DNA of 33,967 nt from Gemmatimonadales bacterium (GTDB taxonomy: Bacteria > Gemmatimonadota > Gemmatimonadetes > Gemmatimonadales > GWC2-71-9): assembly GCA_025928955.1 (NCBI GenBank), contig JAICNA010000005.1:1-33967 (forward strand), read 5' to 3'. Made by a program: the position numbers and the translations under genes. This document shows positions 6,858-14,744 of the stretch, piece after piece. Under the pieces are notes generated by a model. The model was given only the letters and a program-made list of their open reading frames with translations, did not search any database and was not told where the DNA came from. Position 1 is the first letter of the stretch. Each line of letters begins with the position of its first letter.

Positions 6858-9521
6858 TTGCCCCCAGCCCCGCGCCTCGTAGCTGCCCTCGCCGACCGCT
6901 ATGCCTTCGAGCGCGAGCTCGGTCAGGGGGGCATGGCCACGGTCTACCTGGCCGACGACCTTCGCCATCATCGGAAGGTGGCCATCAAGGTGCTCCGGCC
7001 GGAGCTGGCGGCCACCATCGGCCCCGACCGGTTCTTCCGCGAGATCCGCATCGCCGCGCAGCTGCAGCATCCACACATCCTCCCGCTCCTCGAGTCGGGG
7101 GAGGCCGAGGGATTTCTCTTCTACGTCATGCCGTTCGTGGATGGCCACTCGCTGCGCGACCGGCTCGCGAAGACCGGCGAACTGCCGGTGCACGAAGCGG
7201 TCAAGCTTCTCACCGAGATCGTGGATGCGCTGAGCTACGCGCACGCGCGAGGCGTCGTACATCGCGACGTGAAGCCCGACAACGTCATGCTCTCGGGCCG
7301 CCACGCGCTGGTGATGGACTTCGGCGTCGCGAAAGCCGTGAGCGAGGCGAGCGGGCGCAACCAGCTCACCACCGCAGGCGTCGCGCTCGGCACTCCCGCG
7401 TACATGGCGCCGGAGCAGGCCGCGGCAGATCCGAACCTCGACCATCGCGTCGACATCTATGCGGTCGGTGCCATGGCGTACGAGCTGCTCGCAGGGCGGC
7501 CTCCGTTCGTCGGGGGCACGCCGCAGCAGGTGCTCGCCGCGCACGTGACCCAGTCCCCCGACCCGGTCTCGCGCTTCCGCCCCGGCATCTCGCCGGCCCT
7601 CGAGGCGGTGATCATGCGCTGCCTGGCCAAGCGACCCGCCGACCGCTTCCAGTCCGCCGACGAGCTGCTCGCGCAGCTCGAGCCACTCGTGACGCCGAGC
7701 GGTGGGATGACGCCGACGAGCACTCGGCCGATCGAAGGGTGGAAACCCGGCGGGCGCTCGAAGCTCTGGGTCGGGATCGCAGCGGCGGCGGTGCTCGGCG
7801 TGGCAGCGCTCGCCTGGGCCATCGGCCGTCCCCGGGACCGCGCGCCGCTGGCGCAACTCGACCGCGCGCAGCTCACCTTCACCGGGAACGCCTCCGCCCC
7901 CTCGCTCTCGCCTGACGGCGAGCGCATTGCGTTCGCGCAGCGGGAATGCGACAGCGCCGGGCTCTGCACCCAGAGCATCGTGATCGAGGATATCGGGGGC
8001 GCCGGATCGGCGAAGATCCTGTCCGGCGCGCTTGCCGTCTGGGACACCGAATGGACCGGCGATGGACGTCACCTCCTCGTCGGCGCCTACTTTCCCGAGG
8101 GGTGGGGGAACTTCAGTGTGCCCACGCTCGGCGGCGAGCGCAGAAGCCTCGGACAGGGACGCGCCAACCTCATCGGCAACGGCGACACGACGCTCGTCAC
8201 GTGGAAGCTTCCGGGCGATTCGATCGCGTGGCTCCGTCGGGTGGGGACGGCCGACGGTACGATCTACGACAGCGTAGCCCTTCGCTCCCCCGCTGCCGAG
8301 TTTCCCCAGATTTCCCCGACGTCGGACGGGCGGTGGCTCGCCATCTACTCCGAGTCGGACGCCCGTGTCGCCAATCGGGGCATCCTGACGATCGCGGATC
8401 GGGCGGGCCGGGTGCGCGATTCGGTCGCGTTCGACCACGATCGGGTCTGGGGAGTCGAAGTCATTCCCGGCACCCGCTCCATGGCAGTGTTCGTGGACAG
8501 CCGGGACGGACTCGGTGCCGACGTGGTGATCTATCGTTTCGACGGCTCGGGCCGCATCGCCGCGGATGCCGACACCGTGATCCGCGGGCTGGACGCCGGT
8601 GTCAGCGGGCTCGGTCGCCGGGGCGAGCTCCTGCTGCTGGCGGGGACGCGGGAGGCGTCGGTCTGGAGCTTCCGGTGGGATGACTTCCGACGCGTCGATC
8701 TCGCCCTCAGGCGCCTCGCGCTGTCCACCTCCCTCCACGTGACCGGAAGCATCAGCCCGGATGGGCAACGGATCTTCATCGTGCGGGACATCCTGCGCGG
8801 GGGGCGCCTGACGAGGCAGGCGGCGGTGATGCCGACCGACAGTGGGCCCGAGCGGCTCCTCGGAAGCCCGATGATGCTGCAGGACTGGGACTGGAACCAG
8901 CGCGAGATCATGGTCACGCTGCGCGGCGAGGACAGCCTCGTGCTCGGAACCCTCAATCCCGACAACGGGCAGTTCCGGCGCCTCCGCTCCATCGACCCTG
9001 CGCTGATCCAGGAGCTCGAGGCGCTCCCGGACGGCGGGATCGTGTTCTATCCCCCGCTTCGAGACCGCGTGTACCGCGCGCTTGCGCCGGGACTTCCTGA
9101 TACGGCCTTCGCGAAGTCCGAAGGGATGGGGCTGATCGATGCCATCGAGCCGTCTCCGGATGGCCGGAGCGTCGCGATCGTCGGGTTCGGCGATCTCCGG
9201 ACCGATTCGATCGTGGTGGACATCATGTCGCTGGCGGACGGCTCGACGAAGCGGATCGCCGCCTTCACCGGCGAGTCGGCCGATACGCCACGCTGGCTGC
9301 CGGACAATACGCTGATCATCCCGGTCAACGAAACCGGGTGGACGCTCTCGCTCTACCGGGTTTCCGTGGACGGAGGGCCGCTGACGCGGCTCGGGACCGT
9401 TCCGAGGTACCCCGGCTCCTACCGCTTCGCCGCCGACGGCCGGCGCGGCATCATCCGCTCGACCGACTTCAATCAGGATGTGCACGTGGTGCGGAATTTC
9501 GCGGAGCTGGTGGGGGAGTAG
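6858..9521 (+). CDS. Transmembrane Ser/Thr protein kinase with PD40-like propeller
   Basis: This is an 887-residue Hanks-type kinase. Residues 1-290 hold the complete catalytic domain: glycine loop GQGGMATV (22-29), ATP lysine K44, helix-C glutamate E62, catalytic loop HRDVKPDN (135-142), DFG (154-156) and MAPEQ at the end of the activation segment. All catalytic residues are present. One membrane helix lies near 302-322 (LWVGIAAAAVLGVAALAWAIG). The rest is a long beta-rich domain with SPDGERI, SPDGQRIF and SPDGRSV repeats, a propeller expected outside the membrane. The TTG at 6858, preceded by CGGAG, fits the family start just before ALADRYAFERELG. The frame upstream of it reads through the inverted repeat. 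It is a close architectural relative of the kinase at 1-2340. Ligand and substrates are unknown. Confidence 0.92.
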   Translation: MPPAPRLVAALADRYAFERELGQGGMATVYLADDLRHHRKVAIKVLRPELAATIGPDRFFREIRIAAQLQHPHILPLLESGEAEGFLFYVMPFVDGHSLRDRLAKTGELPVHEAVKLLTEIVDALSYAHARGVVHRDVKPDNVMLSGRHALVMDFGVAKAVSEASGRNQLTTAGVALGTPAYMAPEQAAADPNLDHRVDIYAVGAMAYELLAGRPPFVGGTPQQVLAAHVTQSPDPVSRFRPGISPALEAVIMRCLAKRPADRFQSADELLAQLEPLVTPSGGMTPTSTRPIEGWKPGGRSKLWVGIAAAAVLGVAALAWAIGRPRDRAPLAQLDRAQLTFTGNASAPSLSPDGERIAFAQRECDSAGLCTQSIVIEDIGGAGSAKILSGALAVWDTEWTGDGRHLLVGAYFPEGWGNFSVPTLGGERRSLGQGRANLIGNGDTTLVTWKLPGDSIAWLRRVGTADGTIYDSVALRSPAAEFPQISPTSDGRWLAIYSESDARVANRGILTIADRAGRVRDSVAFDHDRVWGVEVIPGTRSMAVFVDSRDGLGADVVIYRFDGSGRIAADADTVIRGLDAGVSGLGRRGELLLLAGTREASVWSFRWDDFRRVDLALRRLALSTSLHVTGSISPDGQRIFIVRDILRGGRLTRQAAVMPTDSGPERLLGSPMMLQDWDWNQREIMVTLRGEDSLVLGTLNPDNGQFRRLRSIDPALIQELEALPDGGIVFYPPLRDRVYRALAPGLPDTAFAKSEGMGLIDAIEPSPDGRSVAIVGFGDLRTDSIVVDIMSLADGSTKRIAAFTGESADTPRWLPDNTLIIPVNETGWTLSLYRVSVDGGPLTRLGTVPRYPGSYRFAADGRRGIIRSTDFNQDVHVVRNFAELVGE

Positions 9522-9530
9522 CACGCGGCA

Positions 9531-10475
9531 TCAACCCGGGGTGCCCTTCCGTCCTTCCGCCTTTCCGTCCTTCCGTCCATCTCCCATCCTCCCTTCCCAC
9601 TCGTCGATCGACCTCGGCCAATCCGCCTTCAGCAGCCGGGACATGCCCCGATCGGCCAGCACTTTCCCCCCGGTCTGGCACTGGGCACAGTAATTCACTT
9701 CGTTCTCCGCGTACCTGATCCGCTGGACCGGGGCCCCGCAGACGGGACAGGGCTTCCGGTAGCGACCGTGCACCGCCATCTCATCCCGGAAGGCGGTGAC
9801 CTTCTCGGGGAATCCGTCGGCCGTTTCGACCCGCAGCCGGTCGGTCCACACCGTGAGGGTCTCCTGGACGGCACGGTGGAGCCGCGCGATCTCGCCGGCA
9901 TCGAGGTTCGTGGTGAGCTGAAGCGGCGAGAGACGGGCGGCGTGGAGGATCTCGTCGGAGTAGGCGTTCCCGATGCCTGAGAAGACGTGCGGGTCGGTGA
10001 GCCGGCGCTTGAGCGTGTGCCGCGCGGCGGTGAGCGCCGACGCGAAGGCGGCGAGCGTGAGGTCGAGCGGCTCCAGGCCGCCGGGGTCATGCGCGGCGAG
10101 CGCATCCTCCCCCTGGGCGAGCCATAGCCCGGCGCGGTGCTTCTTACCCTCCTCCGTGAACAGCAGCGTACCGTCGGGAAAGTCGAACGCCGCGAGCCCT
10201 CGCCCGCGCGGCAGCGCGGCGCCGGGCTTTCGCCACCGGAGCCGCCCGGCCACCATCAGGTGAATGACCAGGAAGAGCCCTCCGTCGAGCTCGAGGACGA
10301 TGCGCTTGCCCATGCGCCGCACGTCGAGCACCCTCCGGCCGGCGGCCGATTCGATCGGCGGCTCGAACGTCCGCAGCACGAACGGGCTCGCGACGCGTAC
10401 CCGCTCGAGCAGCGACCCCACGATTCGCCGCTCGAGCGCTTCCACGTACACGACGACGTCCGGCAGCTCGGGCAT
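9531..10475 (-). CDS. Fpg/Nei-family DNA glycosylase (formamidopyrimidine-DNA glycosylase-like)
   Basis: This 314-residue protein should excise oxidised bases and cut the abasic site (base excision repair). It starts MPELPDV, so the catalytic proline-2 and glutamate-3 are in place; K57 (MGKRI) and the GIGNAYSDEIL helix with N170 match Fpg. A four-cysteine zinc finger is formed by C243, C246, C263 and C266. Oddly, the zinc-finger arginine that contacts DNA in E. coli Fpg (five residues before the third Cys) is N258 here (ENEVNYC), and the N-terminal motif reads PELPDV rather than PELPEV, suggesting a distinct Fpg/Nei clade. The last ~20 residues (Gly/Lys/Arg-rich) are encoded by an 8-bp-period repeat and probably fall outside the fold. 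It converges on the kinase with a 9-bp gap. The damage specificity cannot be predicted. Confidence 0.9.
   Translation of the reverse strand: MPELPDVVVYVEALERRIVGSLLERVRVASPFVLRTFEPPIESAAGRRVLDVRRMGKRIVLELDGGLFLVIHLMVAGRLRWRKPGAALPRGRGLAAFDFPDGTLLFTEEGKKHRAGLWLAQGEDALAAHDPGGLEPLDLTLAAFASALTAARHTLKRRLTDPHVFSGIGNAYSDEILHAARLSPLQLTTNLDAGEIARLHRAVQETLTVWTDRLRVETADGFPEKVTAFRDEMAVHGRYRKPCPVCGAPVQRIRYAENEVNYCAQCQTGGKVLADRGMSRLLKADWPRSIDEWEGRMGDGRKDGKAEGRKGTPG
9545..9596. repeat. 8-bp-period pyrimidine repeat inside the 3' end of the glycosylase gene
   Basis: CTTCCGTC, CTTCCGCC, TTTCCGTC, CTTCCGTC follow one another, then more degenerate CATCTCCC-like units. The 13-mer TTCCGTCCTTCCG occurs twice (9547-9559 and 9563-9575). 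It matches the octamers of the inverted repeat at 6722-6812. Here it is translated on the minus strand as a Gly/Lys/Arg-rich tail. Confidence 0.7.
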
Positions 10476-10519
10476 CTGATCGCCGCTGGTTGAAGTGGAG
10501 CTCCGAAGTTACTCCGCTC

Positions 10520-10555
10520 CGCCCCTTCCGCCCCTTCCGCCCCTTCCGCCGCTCC
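10520..10555. repeat. Tandem 9-bp repeat CGCCCCTTC x3
   Basis: Three exact copies of CGCCCCTTC (10520-10528, 10529-10537, 10538-10546) are followed by a degenerate fourth (CGCCGCTCC, 10547-10555). It lies in the divergent region between the glycosylase and the acyl-CoA dehydrogenase, upstream of the latter's likely promoter (TATTTT near 10597). Confidence 0.75.
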
Positions 10556-10638
10556 CGCCTCGTCCGTCCGCCCAAGCGCCGGGCGACCACCCCCATTATT
10601 TTCGGGGTCCGGACCCAACCCCGAACCCGAGGGCAGTG

Positions 10639-11841
10639 ATGGCCACCGCAGCAGCAACTTCGCAGTTCACCGGTGTCGATTTCCTCGACATCGATTCGCT
10701 CCTTGCCGAAGAGGAGCGCGCCATCCGCGACACGGTGCGTGCCTGGGTGGACGAGAACCTCATCCCGGTGATCGGCGAGGCCTACGTCGAGGGGAAGTTC
10801 CCGAAGCAGCTCATTCCGGGAATGGCGGAGCTCGGGCTGTTCGGCGCCAATCTGCCCGAGGAGTATGGCTGCGCCGGGCTCAACAACGTCGCCTACGGGC
10901 TCATCATGCAGGAGCTCGAGCGGGGGGACAGCGGGATCCGGAGCTTCGCCTCCGTCCAGGGCGCGCTCGTGATGTATCCGATCTACGCCTTCGGCAGCGA
11001 GGAACAGAAGCAGCGGTGGCTGCCGGCGCTCGCCACGGGGAAGGAGATCGGCTGCTTCGGACTCACCGAGCCGGACTACGGCTCCAATCCCGGCGGCATG
11101 ATCACGACGGCGCGTGAGACGAAGGAGGGCTGGGTCCTCAACGGCACCAAGATGTGGATCACGAATGGCTCGCAGGCCACGGTATCGATCATCTGGGCCA
11201 AGACGGGCGATGTGAAGGACACGAAATCGATCCGCGGCTTCATCGTGCCCACCGATGCGAAGGGCTACACGGCGAAGGACCAGAAGGGAAAGCTCTCCCT
11301 CCGCGCGAGCGACACGAGCGAGATCCATCTCCAGGACGTCCACCTGCCGAAGGACGCCGTTCTTCCGAAATCCGGCGGCATCAAGAGTCCGCTCATGTGC
11401 CTCACCCAGGCGCGCTACGGCATTGCCTGGGGCGCCATGGGGGCGGCGATGGCGTGCTACGACGAGGCGCTCCGCTACGGCCAGAGCCGCATCATGTTCG
11501 ACAAGCCGATCGCGGCCACGCAGATCCAGCAGGTGCGCCTCGTGGACATGCTCACCGAGATCACCAAGGCGCAGTTCATGACGCTCCAGCTCGGCCGGCT
11601 CAAGGACGCCGGCACGATGACGCCGGAGCAGGTCTCGCTGTGCAAGCGGAACAACGTCAACATGGCGACCGAGTGCGCCCGCGAAGCGCGCCGGCTGCTC
11701 GGCGCCAACGGCATCCTCGCCGAATACCACGCGATGCGCCACATGGCGAACCTCGAGTCGGTGTATACGTACGAAGGGACGCACGACATGCACTCGCTCA
11801 TCGTCGGGCAGAAGATCACCGGCCTGGGCGCGTTCTCCTGA
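10639..11841 (+). CDS. Acyl-CoA dehydrogenase, glutaryl-CoA dehydrogenase-like
   Basis: This 400-residue FAD enzyme should oxidise an acyl-CoA and pass electrons to ETF, which is encoded just downstream. The order is acyl-CoA dehydrogenase N-terminal helices (to ~125), beta domain with FGLTEPDYGSNPGGM and WITNGS, then the C-terminal helical domain. SLRASDT, LTQARYGIAWGAMGAA, LLGANGILAEYHAMRH and the YTYEGTHDMHSLI segment with catalytic-base E379 follow glutaryl-CoA dehydrogenase closely, unlike straight-chain dehydrogenases. The ATG at 10639, after GAGGGCAGTG, is chosen. The frame extends 144 bases upstream through a proline-coding CCCCTTCCG repeat and is not coding there. It forms a probable operon with the small gene and etfBA. 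Glutaryl-CoA as substrate (lysine or aromatic breakdown) is likely but not proven; other branched substrates are possible. Confidence 0.92.
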   Translation: MATAAATSQFTGVDFLDIDSLLAEEERAIRDTVRAWVDENLIPVIGEAYVEGKFPKQLIPGMAELGLFGANLPEEYGCAGLNNVAYGLIMQELERGDSGIRSFASVQGALVMYPIYAFGSEEQKQRWLPALATGKEIGCFGLTEPDYGSNPGGMITTARETKEGWVLNGTKMWITNGSQATVSIIWAKTGDVKDTKSIRGFIVPTDAKGYTAKDQKGKLSLRASDTSEIHLQDVHLPKDAVLPKSGGIKSPLMCLTQARYGIAWGAMGAAMACYDEALRYGQSRIMFDKPIAATQIQQVRLVDMLTEITKAQFMTLQLGRLKDAGTMTPEQVSLCKRNNVNMATECAREARRLLGANGILAEYHAMRHMANLESVYTYEGTHDMHSLIVGQKITGLGAFS

Positions 11842-11851
11842 GGAGCATCCG

Positions 11852-12094
11852 ATGAAGCGCGTGACGGTGCAGCACGGAGGGAAGTCGTACGAGGCGGAGA
11901 TCCGCCCCGGCGAGGAAGTCGGCGCCGGCGCCGATCCCACCGCCGCGCGCGTCTGGCACGTGACGTCCGGGGGCGCGACCGTCACGACCTTTCCCGTCTC
12001 CGACGGCGAGAAGGGCGACTCGATCCGCGAGAAGATCGTCGAGTGGCTCGTGGCGAACGAGGACCGTCCCGAGGCGGACGTCGGTCGGCAGTAG
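11852..12094 (+). CDS. Small conserved-looking hypothetical protein between acyl-CoA dehydrogenase and etfB
   Basis: This 80-residue soluble protein begins 10 bases after the dehydrogenase stop with a strong ribosome site (GAGGAGCATCCG before the ATG), so it is probably translated with that gene. It reads MKRVTVQHGGKSYEAEIRPG at the start, with alternating polar/hydrophobic residues that suggest a small beta-rich fold, then a predicted helix (SIREKIVEWLVANEDRP). There are no cysteines, no membrane segment and no motif that I recognise. Its position between an acyl-CoA dehydrogenase and its electron acceptor suggests a role linked to that pathway, but this is inference. I cannot assign a function. 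Confidence 0.75.
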   Translation: MKRVTVQHGGKSYEAEIRPGEEVGAGADPTAARVWHVTSGGATVTTFPVSDGEKGDSIREKIVEWLVANEDRPEADVGRQ

Positions 12095-12194
12095 CGGCGC
12101 CTCGCGGACGGGCGGGGGATCGGTCGCTGGGGAGATGAGGCCGGAATGCGGCTGCGGACGGCCTGGTCGATGACACGGTAATCCGGGGGAGACG

Positions 12195-12944
12195 TTGAAG
12201 ATCGCGGTCTGTATCAAGCGCGTGCCCGACACCGAGATGCGCTTCGCCATCGCAGGCGATGGGAAGTCGCTCGACCAGGCGGGACTCAAGTACGACATCA
12301 GCGACTTCGACGGGTACGCCGTCGAGGTCGCGCTCCGGCTCACCGAGAAGGACGGCGGCGAAGTGGCCGTGATCTGCCTCGGACCCGACGGCGTGCAGGA
12401 GACGATCCGGAAGGCGTTCAGCATGGGCGCCGCGCGCGGCGTGCAGCTCAAGGCGGACACGGTGCCCTTCGACGGCTCCGCCATCGCCCATGCGCTCGCG
12501 GCGGAGCTCAGGGACGGCGGATACGATCTCATCCTGTTCGGGCGCCAGTCGGCCGACGCGGGGAACGGCACGGTCGGTCCGATGACGGCGCACCTTCTTG
12601 GCCTCCCCTGCGTCACTGCCATTTCGCATCTCGAGCTGGCCGACGGGCGCGGGACGGCCCATCGGGAGCTCGAGGGCAGCGCCGAATCGGTCGAGTTCCC
12701 GATTCCGGCGGTGCTCACGATCGACGAAGGCATCGCGCGCCCCCGGCTCCCGTCGCTCAAGGGGATCATGGCGGCGAAGAAGAAGACGATCGACGTGCGG
12801 CCGGCCCAGCTCGGCGAAGAGCGGCTCACCGTGCAGTCGATGGCGCTGCCGCCCGAGCGCGCTGCGGGACGCATCGTGGGCGAAGGCCCCGACGCCGTGC
12901 CCGAGCTCGTCCGGCTCCTCAAGACCGAAGCGAAGGTGCTCTGA
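12195..12944 (+). CDS. etfB: Electron transfer flavoprotein subunit beta
   Basis: This 249-residue ETF beta subunit, paired with EtfA, carries electrons from acyl-CoA dehydrogenases to ETF-quinone oxidoreductase. It starts MKIAVCIKRVPDTE (TTG start at 12195, with GGGGGAGACG just upstream), the standard EtfB opening. The AMP-binding region has LFGRQSADAGNGTVGPMTAHLLGLP, and the conserved recognition loop ends in AVLTIDEGIARPRLPSLKGIMAAKKK, the segment that docks acyl-CoA dehydrogenases. Length is normal for the family. Its TGA shares one base with the etfA ATG (TGATG), showing translational coupling. The 100 bp upstream hold no clear promoter, so it may be read through from the dehydrogenase gene. 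Confidence 0.96.
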   Translation: MKIAVCIKRVPDTEMRFAIAGDGKSLDQAGLKYDISDFDGYAVEVALRLTEKDGGEVAVICLGPDGVQETIRKAFSMGAARGVQLKADTVPFDGSAIAHALAAELRDGGYDLILFGRQSADAGNGTVGPMTAHLLGLPCVTAISHLELADGRGTAHRELEGSAESVEFPIPAVLTIDEGIARPRLPSLKGIMAAKKKTIDVRPAQLGEERLTVQSMALPPERAAGRIVGEGPDAVPELVRLLKTEAKVL

Positions 12945-13936
12945 TGGCGAACGTCCTGGTCGTGGCGGAGACGCGTGGCGGTGAGCTCCGCTCGGTGGCG
13001 CTCGAGGTGGTCACCGCCGCACGCAAGGCGGCCGATGCATCGGGTGGCGGCGAGGTCCACGCGCTCGTCTTCGGTGCGCCGGGCACCGGTGCCGCGGTTC
13101 AGGATTCGCTTGGCCGGCACGGCGCCGACCTGGTCGTGGCGGTCGAGTCCGCCGGTCTCGAGCACTACGACGCCGAATCGCTCGCCGCAACGACCGCGGA
13201 GCGGCTCCGCTCGGGCGGATACCGCGCCGGCTTCTTCGCGGCTTCGGCGCAGGGCCGGGATCTCGCGCCCCGCGTCGCGGCCGCGCTCGGCGTGAGCCTC
13301 GCATCGGACGTGACCGCGCTCGAGCTGAGCGGCGACGCGCTCGTCGTGCAGCACCCGGTGTATGTCGGAAAGGCGATCGCGACGCTGCGCCTCACCGGCA
13401 CGCCGGCGCTCGCGTCGATCAGGCCCGGCGCCGTCACGGCCGCCGAAGCGGCGCGGACGCCCCGCCTCGAGACGGCTCCGCCGGCCAGCGATCCCGCGTC
13501 GTCGCGCGTGAGGGTTCGCGAGATGCTCGCCCGCGGCGATGCGAAGCTCGATCTCGGCGAGGCCCCGGTGATCGTCGCAGGAGGGCGCGGGCTTCGCGCC
13601 GCGGAGAACTTCAGGCTCGTGGAAGAGCTCGCCGCCGCCTTCGGCAATGCGGCCGTCGGTGCGACGCGCGCCGTGACCGACGACGGCTGGCGACCCGCCA
13701 CCGACCAGATCGGGCAGACCGGCAGGATGGTGAACCCGAATCTCTACGTCGCGGTCGGCATCTCGGGCGCCATCCAGCATCTCGCCGGCATGCGCACATC
13801 GGGCACCATCGTCGCGATCAATCGCGACAAGGACGCACCGATCTTCAAGCTCGCCGACTACGGGATCGTCGGAGACCTCTTCGAGATCGTCCCGCGCCTC
13901 ACCGAGGAGATCCGGAAGGCACGCTCGGGGGGATAG
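12944..13936 (+). CDS. etfA: Electron transfer flavoprotein subunit alpha
   Basis: This 330-residue FAD-carrying subunit of ETF starts at the ATG overlapping the etfB stop. An N-terminal nucleotide-binding-like domain (to ~190) is followed by the C-terminal FAD domain. Its family signatures are plain: [61 protein letters not shown] and [21 protein letters not shown]. All are needed to hold FAD, so the protein should be functional. It functions as a heterodimer with EtfB in the cytoplasm and would deliver electrons to the ETF-QO encoded at 20366-22018. A repeat-filled 330-bp region without genes follows. Confidence 0.96.
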   Translation: MANVLVVAETRGGELRSVALEVVTAARKAADASGGGEVHALVFGAPGTGAAVQDSLGRHGADLVVAVESAGLEHYDAESLAATTAERLRSGGYRAGFFAASAQGRDLAPRVAAALGVSLASDVTALELSGDALVVQHPVYVGKAIATLRLTGTPALASIRPGAVTAAEAARTPRLETAPPASDPASSRVRVREMLARGDAKLDLGEAPVIVAGGRGLRAAENFRLVEELAAAFGNAAVGATRAVTDDGWRPATDQIGQTGRMVNPNLYVAVGISGAIQHLAGMRTSGTIVAINRDKDAPIFKLADYGIVGDLFEIVPRLTEEIRKARSGG

Positions 13937-13976
13937 CCTCCGGGCTCTGCCTCGATGCCCGCCGGGGAAGGGGAAT

Positions 13977-14190
13977 CAGAAAGCACGAAGGGCGTCGGCG
14001 GAATCGCGAAACCGCGAAAGGAAACGGAGACCGCGGAAGGTTCCCCGCACTCGTGCAGCGAACGGCCTGTGCGCGCGGTGCCTTTCGTACTTTCGTGTTT
14101 TCGTGTGTGTTGTTTCCGCACCAGGCCCGATCCTCGCACCGCCCAATCCTCCCGCGGTTTCGCGGTCCTTTCGCGGTTTCGCGATTCTGC
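13977..14190. repeat. Nested inverted repeat built of 8-bp CGAAA units, in a gene-free stretch
   Basis: The gap 13937-14229 contains no gene. Its left arm (about 14001-14036) carries TCGCGAAA-CCGCGAAA-GGA. Its right arm (14151-14190) is the inverse, with the same units in reverse complement and a duplicated CCGCGAAA. Between them, 14077-14107 holds GTGCCTTTCG...TTTCGTGTTTTCGTGTG, which is nearly the same as the right arm of the element at 23431-23598. A short inverted repeat GTTGCG...CGCAAC lies near 14201-14218. Confidence 0.75.
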
Positions 14191-14229
14191 GGATGGCAGC
14201 GTTGCGGACGCGACGCAACGTCCCGCCGC

Positions 14230-14258
14230 TTGACAACAGGTGTGACAACACCTATAAT
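14230..14258 (+). promoter_or_regulatory. Consensus promoter of marR with a palindromic operator in its spacer
   Basis: TTGACA (14230-14235), a 17-bp spacer and TATAAT (14253-14258) form a perfect sigma-70-type promoter. The spacer holds the palindrome AGGTGT-GACA-ACACCT (14238-14253). The -10 ends seven bases before the ATG at 14265, so transcription should begin at or next to the start codon and the mRNA would be leaderless. A protein on the palindrome would block RNA polymerase, which fits autorepression by MarR. Confidence 0.88.
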
Positions 14259-14264
14259 GCATCC

Positions 14265-14732
14265 ATGTCGCCGAGCCTGCAGTCCGAGCTGAAGCAGCGG
14301 AAGCCGTTCTCGAGCCTCGAGCACGAAGCGGTCGTCAGCATTGCCCGGACCGCCGCGATCCTGGAGCACGAGACGGCCGAAGCCCTGAAACCCCATGGAC
14401 TTACGCCGACGCAGTACAACGCGCTCAGGATCCTTCGAGGCGCGGCGCCGGAGGGGCTCTGCCGGAACGAGATCCGCGATCGCCTGATCTCTCCGATGCC
14501 GGACGCAACCCGGCTGCTGGACCGGCTCGCCGAGATGGGGTACCTGGTGCGCGAACGGGAAGGAGATGATCGCCGATTCGTTCGGACGCGGATTACCCCG
14601 GAAGGGCGCGCCCTGATCGACCGGCTCGACGACGTGATCCACTCGCTGCACCGCGAGCAGCTCGGCCATCTCGGCGCTGACCGGCTTGCCAGACTGGTCG
14701 AGCTGCTCGACGACGCCCGGACCCGTGGTTAG
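14265..14732 (+). CDS. MarR-family transcriptional regulator
   Basis: This is a 155-residue dimeric winged-helix regulator. The helix-turn-helix follows LTPTQYNALRILRG with CRNEIRDRLISPMPDATRLLDRL as recognition region, and the wing is REGDDRRFVRTRITPEGR, whose DxR motif is a MarR hallmark. The C-terminal helix (LHREQLGHLG...) completes the dimer interface. A single cysteine (C66) lies at the start of the DNA-binding domain; one-cysteine redox sensing is known for some MarR proteins, but here it is only a possibility. The ATG at 14265 sits seven bases after a perfect -10, so a leaderless start is likely. It precedes doxX and the VOC gene on the same strand, with operator-like palindromes in both promoters. 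It therefore probably represses itself and the pair downstream. Confidence 0.93.
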   Translation: MSPSLQSELKQRKPFSSLEHEAVVSIARTAAILEHETAEALKPHGLTPTQYNALRILRGAAPEGLCRNEIRDRLISPMPDATRLLDRLAEMGYLVREREGDDRRFVRTRITPEGRALIDRLDDVIHSLHREQLGHLGADRLARLVELLDDARTRG

Positions 14733-14744
14733 CTCTTTTTATTT

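Noticed and set aside
6828-9524. Long antisense open frame (about 900 codons) opposite the second kinase gene
   Set aside because: High-GC shadow frame: the plus-strand frame holds a full kinase with all motifs, whereas the antisense product is Arg/His/Pro-rich with no domain.
10495-10638. N-terminal extension of the acyl-CoA dehydrogenase from 10495
   Set aside because: It would translate a CCCCTTCCG tandem repeat into a Pro/Leu string and cover the promoter; the ATG at 10639 has a ribosome site and matches family length.
13977-14190. CRISPR-like array from the repeated CGAAA units
   Set aside because: Units are about 8 bp, degenerate, without unique spacers of constant length, and there are no cas genes nearby.
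13937-14264. Small open frames within the etfA-marR gap
   Set aside because: They run through the CGAAA repeats, code low-complexity Arg/Ser/Phe text and lack ribosome sites.
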